Part shown: one piece after another, positions 8,193 through 15,841 of the stretch
Layout: each line of letters starts with the position of its first letter
How positions within the stretch are numbered: the stretch's first letter is position 1
Source: JAFDCJ01 sp964527835
GTDB lineage: Bacteria; Desulfobacterota; Desulfobacteria; Desulfobacterales; JAFDCJ01
Length of the DNA: 64,000 nt
Assembly (NCBI GenBank): GCA_964527835.1
Contig: CAZGNV010000011.1
Span: forward strand, 25,046 to 89,045
Reading direction: 5' to 3'
Notes under the pieces: generated by a model
Seen by the model: only the letters and a program-made list of their open reading frames with translations
What the model was told of the DNA's origin: nothing
The model's database searches: none
Made by a program: the position numbers and the translations under genes

Positions 8193-8903
8193 CTATCTGT
8201 AGGTCAGCAGCCTTTCGTCTGCCTGAAGCTCCAGGTGCGCCACTTCGTTGAAGCCCGCCAGCATGATCCCGTGCCGGTTATATTTCAGGCGCGTAATCGA
8301 AGCGTTCATCAGCTGCCATGAAATTTCGAGGGTCGCTTTGTCCGACAAGCCCAGCGCCAGGCGCACCGCCACCGCAATGGGCCCGCCGGATGTAAACACC
8401 GCCAGTCGCTTGCCACCGCCATGGGCCGCAGTCAACTCGTCAATGGCCTGCCGTACCCGGTGGATAAAATCCTCCCAGCGCTCAATTTGCGTTGCGCGGT
8501 AAGCGCCTGCTGCCCAGCGCGCCATCAGGCGGGAAAAGATTTTCTGAAAGGCCTTCTGATTTGCGGGTATTTCTTCCAGGTCTTTTTCAAGGGCGGGATC
8601 GTCTTCAAGCAATTCGGGGAGCAGGGCATGCCAGACGGCAAACGAATCGTATTCGTTAAATCCAGCATGGACAACCGGCGCTGGAACTGCCAGGCCATTG
8701 GTGGAGCAGTGGCGGATCAGCTCCCAGGCGGTTTTCTGTTGGCGCTGCATTTCACCATGGTAAAGCGCATCAAACCGTTTGCCGGTTTTTGCCAGATGCC
8801 GCGCCAGCACTTGCGCCTGCAAGGCACCGATGGAAGACAGCCGATCGTAGTTTTCCTGGCCGAAGGACGCCTGGCCATGGCGGATAAAATAAATTTCACT
8901 CAT
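8193..8903 (-). CDS. histidine phosphatase (phosphoglycerate mutase superfamily)
   Basis: 236 residues from the ATG at 8903 (MSEIYFIRHGQASFG). The frame stays open upstream, but the RHG motif belongs near the N-terminus, so this start fits the family. Catalytic residues are visible: RHG at residues 8-10, an acidic residue in HAGFNEYDSF, and a second His in the C-terminal FTSGGPIAV region, where the usual His is replaced by Ser (FTSGG rather than SHGG). It is the first gene after the promoter at 8980-9008. A phosphatase beside a kinase and a phospho-acyl-type ACAD suggests a role in the same phosphorylated-acyl chemistry. Confidence 0.75.
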   Translation of the reverse strand: MSEIYFIRHGQASFGQENYDRLSSIGALQAQVLARHLAKTGKRFDALYHGEMQRQQKTAWELIRHCSTNGLAVPAPVVHAGFNEYDSFAVWHALLPELLEDDPALEKDLEEIPANQKAFQKIFSRLMARWAAGAYRATQIERWEDFIHRVRQAIDELTAAHGGGKRLAVFTSGGPIAVAVRLALGLSDKATLEISWQLMNASITRLKYNRHGIMLAGFNEVAHLELQADERLLTYR

Positions 8904-8979
8904 GCAATTTTGTTGCGGCAGTGTGCCGCGGCCCGTGATTAAGGGGGATTCCGGTGCCCCCACCCCGCACTGCAGATGG

Positions 8980-9008
8980 TTCATAGCGGACTTTGGGCAC
9001 CCGGTCAA
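8980..9008 (-). promoter_or_regulatory. sigma70-type promoter for the phosphatase-ACAD-TetR-kinase operon
   Basis: On the minus strand TTGACC (9008-9003) is followed after 17 bases by TATGAA (8985-8980), about 75 bases before the ATG at 8903. The -35 box sits at the edge of the palindrome centred at 9023. Confidence 0.65.
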
Positions 9009-9017
9009 CAAAAAAAA

Positions 9018-9029
9018 GAACGATCGTTC
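9018..9029. promoter_or_regulatory. TetR-type operator between divergent promoters
   Basis: GAACG-AT-CGTTC is a perfect 5-2-5 palindrome. A-tract and T-tract arms extend it on both sides, ending in GTCAACAA on the left and TTGTTGAC on the right. The centre lies about 15 bases from each of the two -35 boxes, so one bound repressor would cover both promoters. The core resembles the sites at 58179 and 58323. Confidence 0.7.
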
Positions 9030-9037
9030 GTTTTTTG

Positions 9038-9066
9038 TTGACACTTTTGACAGCGCTTTATATGGT
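9038..9066 (+). promoter_or_regulatory. sigma70-type promoter for etfBA
   Basis: Consensus TTGACA (9038-9043), 17-base spacer, TATGGT (9061-9066), about 40 bases before the etfB ATG. The -35 box overlaps the right arm of the operator palindrome. Confidence 0.75.
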
Positions 9067-9107
9067 CCCTCAGATCTTAACCCCTTAGCGATTGCCGGCA
9101 GCCGCCC

Positions 9108-9884
9108 ATGAAAATACTGGTTTGCGTAAAACAGGTGCCTGAATCTGAAAGTCCGATCCTCATCGATGACCAGGGCCGCTGGATTCAGTCTGCCGCCATC
9201 ACCGGCTATAAAATGAACCGGCTCGATGAATTTGCCGTTGAAGAGGCCGTGCGGATCAAGGAGGCTTTTGCGGCGGTCACCCTCCATGCCATCACGGTGG
9301 GACCGCAACGTTGCGCGGAAGTCATCCGGCGCAGCATGGGGATGGGCGTCGATGAGGGCATTCGCATCGCCCGGTCTGGCGAAGGCTACCACGGTTCGTC
9401 TGAAACTGCAGCCCTGATCGCCCAATGGGCACGGAATCAAAATTACAGTCTCATTCTAGCCGGCACCATGTCCGAAGACAACATGCAGGGCCAGGTGGGG
9501 CCCATGGTCGCCGCCCGGCTCGGACTGCCCTGGGCCACGGCCGTGGTCTGTGAAAAAATCATGCCCGATAAAAAAGCGGTTTATGTCGAAAGGGAAATCG
9601 AGGAAGGGCGCCGGGAAATGCTGGAGCTCAAGCTGCCGGCCGTGCTGACCCTGCAATCAGGAATCAACCGGCCGCGCTACCCTTCCCTTTCCAACCTGTT
9701 GCGGGCCAATCAACAGGATCTTGTAACCATCGACGCTGCAGGCCTGGACGTATCTTCAGCGGCGCAAACTGTTGCGGAAGTGGGGTTCCCGCAAAAAACC
9801 CGCGCCGCCAGGGTATTGCCGGGCACCGGGCCGCAAAAAGCAGCCGAACTTGCCAGCATTTTGCGCAAACTGGCGCTGCTGTAG
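9108..9884 (+). CDS. etfB: electron transfer flavoprotein beta subunit
   Basis: 258 residues, the usual length. The N-terminus MKILVCVKQVPES and the nucleotide-binding AGTMSEDNMQGQVGPMVAARLG (near residues 120-140) are diagnostic; only the key residues matter here. With EtfA it forms the FAD/AMP heterodimer that accepts electrons from acyl-CoA dehydrogenases in the cytoplasm. It is transcribed from the promoter at 9038, divergent from the ACAD operon, and followed 14 bases later by etfA. Whether the pair is of the bifurcating type cannot be decided by eye. Confidence 0.93.
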   Translation: MKILVCVKQVPESESPILIDDQGRWIQSAAITGYKMNRLDEFAVEEAVRIKEAFAAVTLHAITVGPQRCAEVIRRSMGMGVDEGIRIARSGEGYHGSSETAALIAQWARNQNYSLILAGTMSEDNMQGQVGPMVAARLGLPWATAVVCEKIMPDKKAVYVEREIEEGRREMLELKLPAVLTLQSGINRPRYPSLSNLLRANQQDLVTIDAAGLDVSSAAQTVAEVGFPQKTRAARVLPGTGPQKAAELASILRKLALL

Positions 9885-9898
9885 CCGTAAACGAAAAA

Positions 9899-10888
9899 AT
9901 GGGAAAAAGCGCCATCGTCATTGCCGAGCACCTGGACGGCAACGTCAAGCCCGTTACCTACGAAGCCATTGCCCTGGCCTGCAAGCTGCAGCAGGTTTCA
10001 AAAGCGGCCGTCAAGGTCATCGTCCTGGGAGGGGATGTAAAACAGCCGGCCCGCACCATCGCCGACACCGCCGGCTGTGACGTGACGGCGGTTCAACTGG
10101 CAGGCACAGCCGCTTACAATGCTGAACTGTACGTCAAGGTGCTGGCCGAAGTGCTGCCGGACTTTGACCCGGCCTGGGTGTGCATCCCCCATACGGCCCA
10201 GGGGGCAGATTATGCGCCTGCTCTGGCCGTGGCCTTGAAGGCCGCCTGCATCTGCGGCGTTGAAGATCTGCAGCCCTGTGAATCAGGGCTCTGCCTGATA
10301 CGCCCGCTTTATGGCGGCAAGATTGCAGCCCGCATCTACCCGTCATCTGAAACCGCCGTGCTGACAATCCAGCCCGGGGTCTTCAAGTTGGAAAACGCCT
10401 GTCCACCGGCACCCGGAAAGGTGACCGACAGATTTGTTGCCTGCGAGCCCAGGGGCTCAAAATCGCTGGGCCTCAAACAAAGCCGGGTGGACACTGCGGG
10501 CATCGCCGAGGCTGACGTCATTATTGCCGCCGGGCAGGGAATCGGCAAGCAGGATAACCTCGGACTGATCAGGAAACTGGCTTCGCTGTTCGCCAGGTCC
10601 GCGGTGGCCGGCTCCCGTATTGTCTGTGACCGCGGCTGGCTCGATTACAGCTGCCAGGTAGGGGTCACCGGCGCCACTGTCGCCCCCCGACTCTATATTG
10701 CCTGCGGCATATCCGGGGCCCTGCAGCATGTCTCCGGCATGCGCGGCGCGCAGTTTATCGTCGCCATTAACAAGGACCCGGCCGCCGCGATTTTCCAGGT
10801 GTCCGATGTCTGTGTGGTCGAAGACCTCACGACGTTCATTCCGGAATTTATCGAAGCCTGCAGCAATACTGACAGCAAAAGCAATTGA
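9899..10888 (+). CDS. etfA: electron transfer flavoprotein alpha subunit
   Basis: 329 residues, standard for EtfA without an added ferredoxin domain. The C-terminal FAD domain shows AAGQGIG, then CGISGALQHVSGM and the conserved IVAINKDP. The next segment reads AAAIFQVSD, where many family members have an API-F-x-x-D pattern. It carries the FAD that receives electrons from EtfB partners and passes them to a membrane or soluble Fe-S acceptor. The FAD/Fe-S set at 310-5001 is one nearby candidate. It directly follows etfB, with no strong ribosome site of its own. Confidence 0.93.
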   Translation: MGKSAIVIAEHLDGNVKPVTYEAIALACKLQQVSKAAVKVIVLGGDVKQPARTIADTAGCDVTAVQLAGTAAYNAELYVKVLAEVLPDFDPAWVCIPHTAQGADYAPALAVALKAACICGVEDLQPCESGLCLIRPLYGGKIAARIYPSSETAVLTIQPGVFKLENACPPAPGKVTDRFVACEPRGSKSLGLKQSRVDTAGIAEADVIIAAGQGIGKQDNLGLIRKLASLFARSAVAGSRIVCDRGWLDYSCQVGVTGATVAPRLYIACGISGALQHVSGMRGAQFIVAINKDPAAAIFQVSDVCVVEDLTTFIPEFIEACSNTDSKSN

Positions 10889-10902
10889 GGGGAAGCAGCC
10901 CC

Positions 10903-10937
10903 GGCCGGCGCCCGGTGTTTTGTCAAAGGCGCCGGCC
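10903..10937. terminator. GC-rich hairpin between convergent etfA and the M16 gene
   Basis: A perfect 10-bp inverted repeat (GGCCGGCGCC / GGCGCCGGCC) with a 15-base loop lies just after the etfA stop and before the M16 stop. There is no clear T-tract on either side, so its efficiency as a terminator is uncertain. Confidence 0.5.
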
Positions 10938-10953
10938 GCCACGGTGATTTCAC

Positions 10954-13900
10954 TTAACGCAGGGGCAGTTCGCGGAAGGGCAGGCCCCGTTTGCGGGCCA
11001 GTTTTTTCAGGTTGGCTTCAAGGGTTTCTTGATTGCCGTGCCCATCATCAACTTCGATCAGCTTGTCGGCGACCACAAAAACCTGAAGCTTTGCCGGGTC
11101 CAGGTATTCGATGGCCAGCCGCTGAAGTTCCGGTCGGCTGGCGCTAAAAAAAGCCTCCTGGATTTTGTCCAGGGTATCCAACGGCTCGTTGCGCAGGGCA
11201 TACTGGGCATAGACTTTGACCAGGTCCGCCGGCGTGTCCACATTGAACACAAAGCTGTTGAGAGCATCCAGGCGCTTTTGTTCAAGCAACTGCCGGGGGA
11301 CCCCATGGCGCAGCTTGCCCATGACATTGATGGTCTCATCGATGGCCGGGACCGTTTTATCGCCCTGGCAGCCGATATAACCGTACAGCATCCCTGCCTT
11401 CCACTTGTAAGTTTCATAGAATCCGGCGCTATACACCAAGCCGAGGTCATCGCGCAGGCGGGTGTACAGCATGGAATCGCTGCCGCCGAAAACGGACATC
11501 AAAAGGTTCAATTTCCAATAAGCCGGGTCAGTGCGCTTGACACCGGGCAGGCTCATGGCCACCTGGGATTGCACTTGTCCGGGTTTGTGGATCAGTGCCA
11601 GCACCGGGGGGGTCGGCTCGGGGTCTTTCAGTTTGCGCCGGGGGGCCCGGGTCTGGGGCAGGGATTTGAACAATTGCGCAAGGCCCTGGCGCACCTCGTT
11701 TTTATCAACATCGCCGGCCACCGCGGCCACCATGTTGGACGGCACGAAATAAGCCGCTAAAAAGCGCTTCAGATCTTCGCGGGTGACACCTTCGATGGTG
11801 GTCAGCCCCGCCAGCGGATCCCGGCCATAGGGATGACCTTTGAAATGCCAGATCTCCAGTTCACGCCCGGCCACCGCCCGGGCGTTGCCGGCCTGCCGTT
11901 TCAGGCCGGTCAACAGCCGGTTTTTGACCATCTCAACGATCTGGGGATCAAACCGGGGGCGGGTCAAAATTTCCCGCAGCAGGTTCAGGCCGCTGTCCCA
12001 ATCGTCTTTGAGCACCGAAAGATAAATGGTGGTTTGTTCCTCGCCCACGTCAATGCTGATCCTAATCGCTTTTTCATCCAGCACCCGGGCCAGCTCGTCC
12101 GGCGAATAGCTTGCCGTTCCGCCGCGGATGATGCTCTCGCTGAGCAGATCGGCCAGACCGATTAATGATGGCGGTACATCCACGGAACCGGCTTTGACCA
12201 GCAGTGTCAAATCCACCAGGGGCAGTTCCCGGTCCGGCAGGAAAAACACCCGGGAGCCGGCCACCTGCATGTCGGCGGCCCGGGGGTATTCGATTTTTTC
12301 CGGCCGGCGTTTGAACGAAAGCGGATGCTTCCAGCCGGCCGGTGTCGGATAGATGGAGTGGTTGCTTAAATCCGTCGGCTGCGGTACCCGCATGGCGGCA
12401 GCCCCAGAGACGGAGCGCGTTTCCGCGTATCGTTCGGGGGGATGCTCCGGCCGACCGCCGGGGATGACGAACACGGTAGTCTGGTTGTCAACCACCAGGT
12501 ACTTTCCGGCAACCCGGCGGATGTCTTCGGCCGTGACGGCCTCCAGTTTTTCCAGGTAGCTTTTCAGGTACTGCCAGCCCACCTGGACCTCGAAAGTGGC
12601 CAGGGTCCCGGCGAGGCTTTCATTGCTGCGCAGCCGGTCGATAAAATCCCGGCGGCTGAGCTTCTTGATCCGCTCCAGCTCACCGGCCGCAACCAGTTCG
12701 GTCTTCAATTTTTCAACTTCCGCCAGCAGCATTTTCTGCAAAGCTTCACAGGCCTCGAGATAGGCGCGGCGTTTTTCGGCAGCGCTGACACCCTGCTTTT
12801 TGACCAGCGGCGGCTCATTGGGTGAGCCCCCCAGGATCACCATGCCGCCATAGCGGTTGTCCGGATTGTAGGCCCAGGCCTCCACCGCCTTGCCCCGGTT
12901 GACGAGATCCCTGGTCAGGCGGGCGCTGCGGCCGCTGCTCAGAATCATGGTCAGGGCATCCAGGGCATAAAAGTCCGCGCTGCCCATGGCGGCTGCGTGA
13001 AAACCGATTCGAACCAGCGGAGTGCGCGCGCCTTTCAGATAACGAATGCTGCGCCGCGGCCCGTTTTGCACCGGCTCGCGGGTCACCGTTTCCGGGGCCC
13101 GCACACCTTTCGGATAGCGGGCAAAATAAGTCTCGGCCAGCCGGCGGGCATCTTCAACCGTTACGTCTCCCACCAGCACACAGACGGCATTGGCGGGATT
13201 GTAATATTTTTTGTGAAAGGCCATGGCATCGGCAGTGTTGAATTTTTCCATGTCGGCCTTCCAGCCGATGGTCGGGTTGTGGTAGGGATGCGCCGTGTAA
13301 GCCGCAGCGTCGAGATCCAGCCAGGCGGCACCGCCGGGACTGTTGACATAGCGAAAGGCCCACTCGCGCTGCACGACCTGCTTTTCAACATAAAATTCGC
13401 GCCAGGCCGGTTCAAAAAGCTGCTCGCTGACGATCGAAAACCACTGCTCGAGCATGTCCGCCGGCACCGAAGCCATATATTGAGTCTGATCTTTGGTCGT
13501 GTATGCGTTGACCCCTACCGCACCGTTTTTGCCCAGCTGGGATGAAAAGGCCTGGGGCACGTATATTTTCTGGACCTCCAGGCGCAGCTGCTCCATCTCG
13601 GCCAGTTTTTTATCGATCAGCTCTTTATCCGGATGACGTTTGCGCTGTTCGGCCAGCACCAGCTGGTAGGCCGCTTCAATCCTGGCCTGAAGATCTTCGT
13701 CTTTGCGAAAGTCAAGGGAGCCGAAATTCTTGGTGCCTTTGAACATCATGTGTTCCAGCAGGTGGGCGATTCCGGTTTTACCCCTGTCTTCAAGGGCCGA
13801 ACCCGCCCGGATCGCCAGGCGGCATGCCACCTGGGCAGCGGCCGGGCGGTTGACCACCAGAAACAGCATCCCATTTTTCAGTTGAAAGTGCTTGACGTCG

Positions 13901-13992
13901 ATTTGGATATCGTCAGTCGAGGCAGCTGCGGCAATCCCTGCGGAAAGCACCAACAGAGCCAGTGTCAAAAAAAGGAATTTTATCGTACGCAT
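10954..13992 (-). CDS. exported M16 zinc metallopeptidase, two tandem M16 modules
   Basis: 1012 residues from the ATG at 13992 (AGGAGG 8 bases upstream). Residues 1-25 form a signal peptide ending AAAA. The N-terminal module has the inverted zinc motif HLLEH (His77, Glu80, His81) and a downstream EKQVVQREW glutamate. The C-terminal module (about 560-1000) lacks HxxEH, as expected of the non-catalytic half of pitrilysin-like enzymes. This fused arrangement degrades peptides in the periplasm. It is transcribed alone from the promoter at 14072-14100 and is convergent with etfA. Confidence 0.88.
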   Translation of the reverse strand: MRTIKFLFLTLALLVLSAGIAAAASTDDIQIDVKHFQLKNGMLFLVVNRPAAAQVACRLAIRAGSALEDRGKTGIAHLLEHMMFKGTKNFGSLDFRKDEDLQARIEAAYQLVLAEQRKRHPDKELIDKKLAEMEQLRLEVQKIYVPQAFSSQLGKNGAVGVNAYTTKDQTQYMASVPADMLEQWFSIVSEQLFEPAWREFYVEKQVVQREWAFRYVNSPGGAAWLDLDAAAYTAHPYHNPTIGWKADMEKFNTADAMAFHKKYYNPANAVCVLVGDVTVEDARRLAETYFARYPKGVRAPETVTREPVQNGPRRSIRYLKGARTPLVRIGFHAAAMGSADFYALDALTMILSSGRSARLTRDLVNRGKAVEAWAYNPDNRYGGMVILGGSPNEPPLVKKQGVSAAEKRRAYLEACEALQKMLLAEVEKLKTELVAAGELERIKKLSRRDFIDRLRSNESLAGTLATFEVQVGWQYLKSYLEKLEAVTAEDIRRVAGKYLVVDNQTTVFVIPGGRPEHPPERYAETRSVSGAAAMRVPQPTDLSNHSIYPTPAGWKHPLSFKRRPEKIEYPRAADMQVAGSRVFFLPDRELPLVDLTLLVKAGSVDVPPSLIGLADLLSESIIRGGTASYSPDELARVLDEKAIRISIDVGEEQTTIYLSVLKDDWDSGLNLLREILTRPRFDPQIVEMVKNRLLTGLKRQAGNARAVAGRELEIWHFKGHPYGRDPLAGLTTIEGVTREDLKRFLAAYFVPSNMVAAVAGDVDKNEVRQGLAQLFKSLPQTRAPRRKLKDPEPTPPVLALIHKPGQVQSQVAMSLPGVKRTDPAYWKLNLLMSVFGGSDSMLYTRLRDDLGLVYSAGFYETYKWKAGMLYGYIGCQGDKTVPAIDETINVMGKLRHGVPRQLLEQKRLDALNSFVFNVDTPADLVKVYAQYALRNEPLDTLDKIQEAFFSASRPELQRLAIEYLDPAKLQVFVVADKLIEVDDGHGNQETLEANLKKLARKRGLPFRELPLR

Positions 13993-14351
13993 CGATTGAG
14001 CCTCCTGCACAGGTTGGCGGACAGCAAAATGACTGGATATTGCACCTGGCTTCAGATGGTTTTAACGAACAAGTATAATTGCCGGACAGACGATTTTCAA
14101 CCCTGGCGCCGGCATTTTTCAGAATACCGGGCCCAAAATGAGCATCTGTAATTGACAGCCAGGATAAAAGTCATAGATTTAAACACGTTGATCCCTTCAG
14201 AAAAATTGGAATTTTTAATTCACCTTAATGTTGCAAAAGGCGGAGGGCTTCAGAGCCAAGACGTCACCGGGTGTTGTTTATGCGACGTTGAGACCCACTG
14301 CGCAAAATGTTATGGTTGGCTTAAATGACAAACTTCGGGTATAATGGCGAA
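13993..14351. other. intergenic region between the M16 protease and nucleotidyltransferase genes
   Basis: About 360 bases without a gene. It contains a strong minus promoter (14072-14100) and a weaker plus candidate: TTGACA at 14152, 16 bases, TAGATT at 14174. That would leave a leader of about 170 bases. A TATAAT at 14339 lies too close to the start to use. No riboswitch or repeat was recognised. Confidence 0.5.
14072..14100 (-). promoter_or_regulatory. sigma70-type promoter for the M16 peptidase
   Basis: On the minus strand TTGAAA (14100-14095), 17 bases, TATACT (14077-14072), about 80 bases before the ATG at 13992. Confidence 0.65.
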
Positions 14352-15323
14352 ATGATCAGCGCAATTCTCATGGCAGGCTACAACAACAAGCGGGAGGTTA
14401 AAAAATACAGCCGGATTGTGGCGGAAAATTACAGTCAGCGCTTTATTGAAACCGGCTACAAGCCCCTGCGGGAATTCACCACCGTTCAAAACGGCAAAAC
14501 CGTCAGCAAACCGCTGATCCAATACAGCCTTGAGCAGCTTTTCGACAATGATCGGATCGATGAAATCGTCATCGTCGGCCACCAGATGCTTCTCGAACAG
14601 CGTCTGGGCGACTTTATCAACCAGCACGGCAAGCCCTGCCGCATCGTCAACCAGAATGCCAGGATCCCGGAAGATGTGAAACGCCGCTTTAACATCGCCA
14701 GGCGCAAGGTTAAACACAACTCCATCGCCGGCAATTTGATAAAGGCCTACGTCGCCAGCAAAGCCGATGCAAACAAAGCGCATGCCCTGTTTGTCGCCTC
14801 GGACTCTCCGTTGACCACCAACGAATTCGTCAACCGCTTTCTGCAGACCACCACCCCCATCCTGCAGGCGGCTGCCATCTTTTTGCCGGCGGTTCTCATT
14901 GAAGGCAAAAGAGACCGGCTCGGGCGCATCCCCCTGTGGCTGCGCAACGATTCGCGTTTTCAGCTTTCCGGTCCAAAGGACCCGTACGGCCGGCAGGGAT
15001 TCCGGCTTTCCTCGCTGATCGTCGCCAATCCGCACCGTTTTGATATCAACACCGCCAACACGGCTTACAGCCTGCGCAAATGTCTGAATCCCAACATCCA
15101 GCTCAAATTGTTTCGCATCACGCGCAGTCTGGGCTACCCCAACATCTATTCCAAGTATTTTCTGCGCCGGGATTTGAGCGTCAATGAGGTGGCCAACATC
15201 GTTTCTGAATTTTTCAGGGGCCGCCTTGAATTGATTCCCATGCACGGCGAGGAAGCCACCTACGACTATGACGGGACCGAAATGGAATACCGCATGATCA
15301 ACAGAATGCTGCAAGGGGGCTAG
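14352..15323 (+). CDS. NTP-transferase-like protein (MobA/GlmU nucleotidyltransferase fold)
   Basis: 323 residues if translation begins at the ATG at 14352 (MISAILMAGYNN); an ATG 27 bases earlier is also open and neither has a good ribosome site. The N-terminal ILMAGYNNKREV replaces the usual LAAGxGxR loop. VGHQMLLEQRLGDF and VASDSPLTTNEF match the later nucleotide- and metal-binding strands (Asp of SDSP). The family transfers NMP to sugars or cofactors. The altered first loop leaves the substrate open. It is the first gene of a plus-strand run of envelope genes. Confidence 0.6.
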   Translation: MISAILMAGYNNKREVKKYSRIVAENYSQRFIETGYKPLREFTTVQNGKTVSKPLIQYSLEQLFDNDRIDEIVIVGHQMLLEQRLGDFINQHGKPCRIVNQNARIPEDVKRRFNIARRKVKHNSIAGNLIKAYVASKADANKAHALFVASDSPLTTNEFVNRFLQTTTPILQAAAIFLPAVLIEGKRDRLGRIPLWLRNDSRFQLSGPKDPYGRQGFRLSSLIVANPHRFDINTANTAYSLRKCLNPNIQLKLFRITRSLGYPNIYSKYFLRRDLSVNEVANIVSEFFRGRLELIPMHGEEATYDYDGTEMEYRMINRMLQGG

Positions 15324-15344
15324 TACAAAGGGAGGACCCTGCGA

Positions 15345-15755
15345 ATGAGGACTCAAAAAGTCTTACCATCCACCGCGGCGATCACAGTGCTGCTTTGCAT
15401 ACTCGTTTTTGCCGGATGTGCGTCCACCCAGCAAAAAAAGATAATTGCCAATGAAAAAATGCTGGCGGCCGCCGGTTTCAAACGCTATCCGGCCGACACC
15501 CCGGAAAAACTCGAGCGGCTCAAGGAATTGCCCCAGCTAAAACTGTTTACGCGCACAGACGCCGGCATCGAATACTATATTTATGCCGATGCCCATCACT
15601 GCCGATGCCTGTTCAAGGGCGGCCGGGAGGAATATGAGCGCTACCAGCAACTGGTGCTCGATGACCAGTTGGCACAAGAAAAACGGACCAATGAAAAGAG
15701 AGACCGGGCAAGGGGTCTCGACTGGGGTCAATGGCGTTTTCGCGATGACTGGTAG
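15345..15755 (+). CDS. small lipoprotein of unknown function
   Basis: 136 residues with GGGAGG about 8 bases before the ATG. A type II signal peptide ends in the lipobox VFAGC (Cys about 25). The mature part is short, with a CRC pair in YADAHHCRCLF near residue 85 and a charged C-terminus rich in Lys, Glu and Arg. No known family recognised. It lies 21 bases after the nucleotidyltransferase and ahead of cardiolipin synthase. Confidence 0.75.
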   Translation: MRTQKVLPSTAAITVLLCILVFAGCASTQQKKIIANEKMLAAAGFKRYPADTPEKLERLKELPQLKLFTRTDAGIEYYIYADAHHCRCLFKGGREEYERYQQLVLDDQLAQEKRTNEKRDRARGLDWGQWRFRDDW

Positions 15756-15841
15756 GCGCAGCGGTCGGTTGCTTCACCTGGAAGCTGCCCGCATTTTTCG
15801 AAGGGCCTGAGTTTTCATTACGGAAAACGGACTGAACGAAC

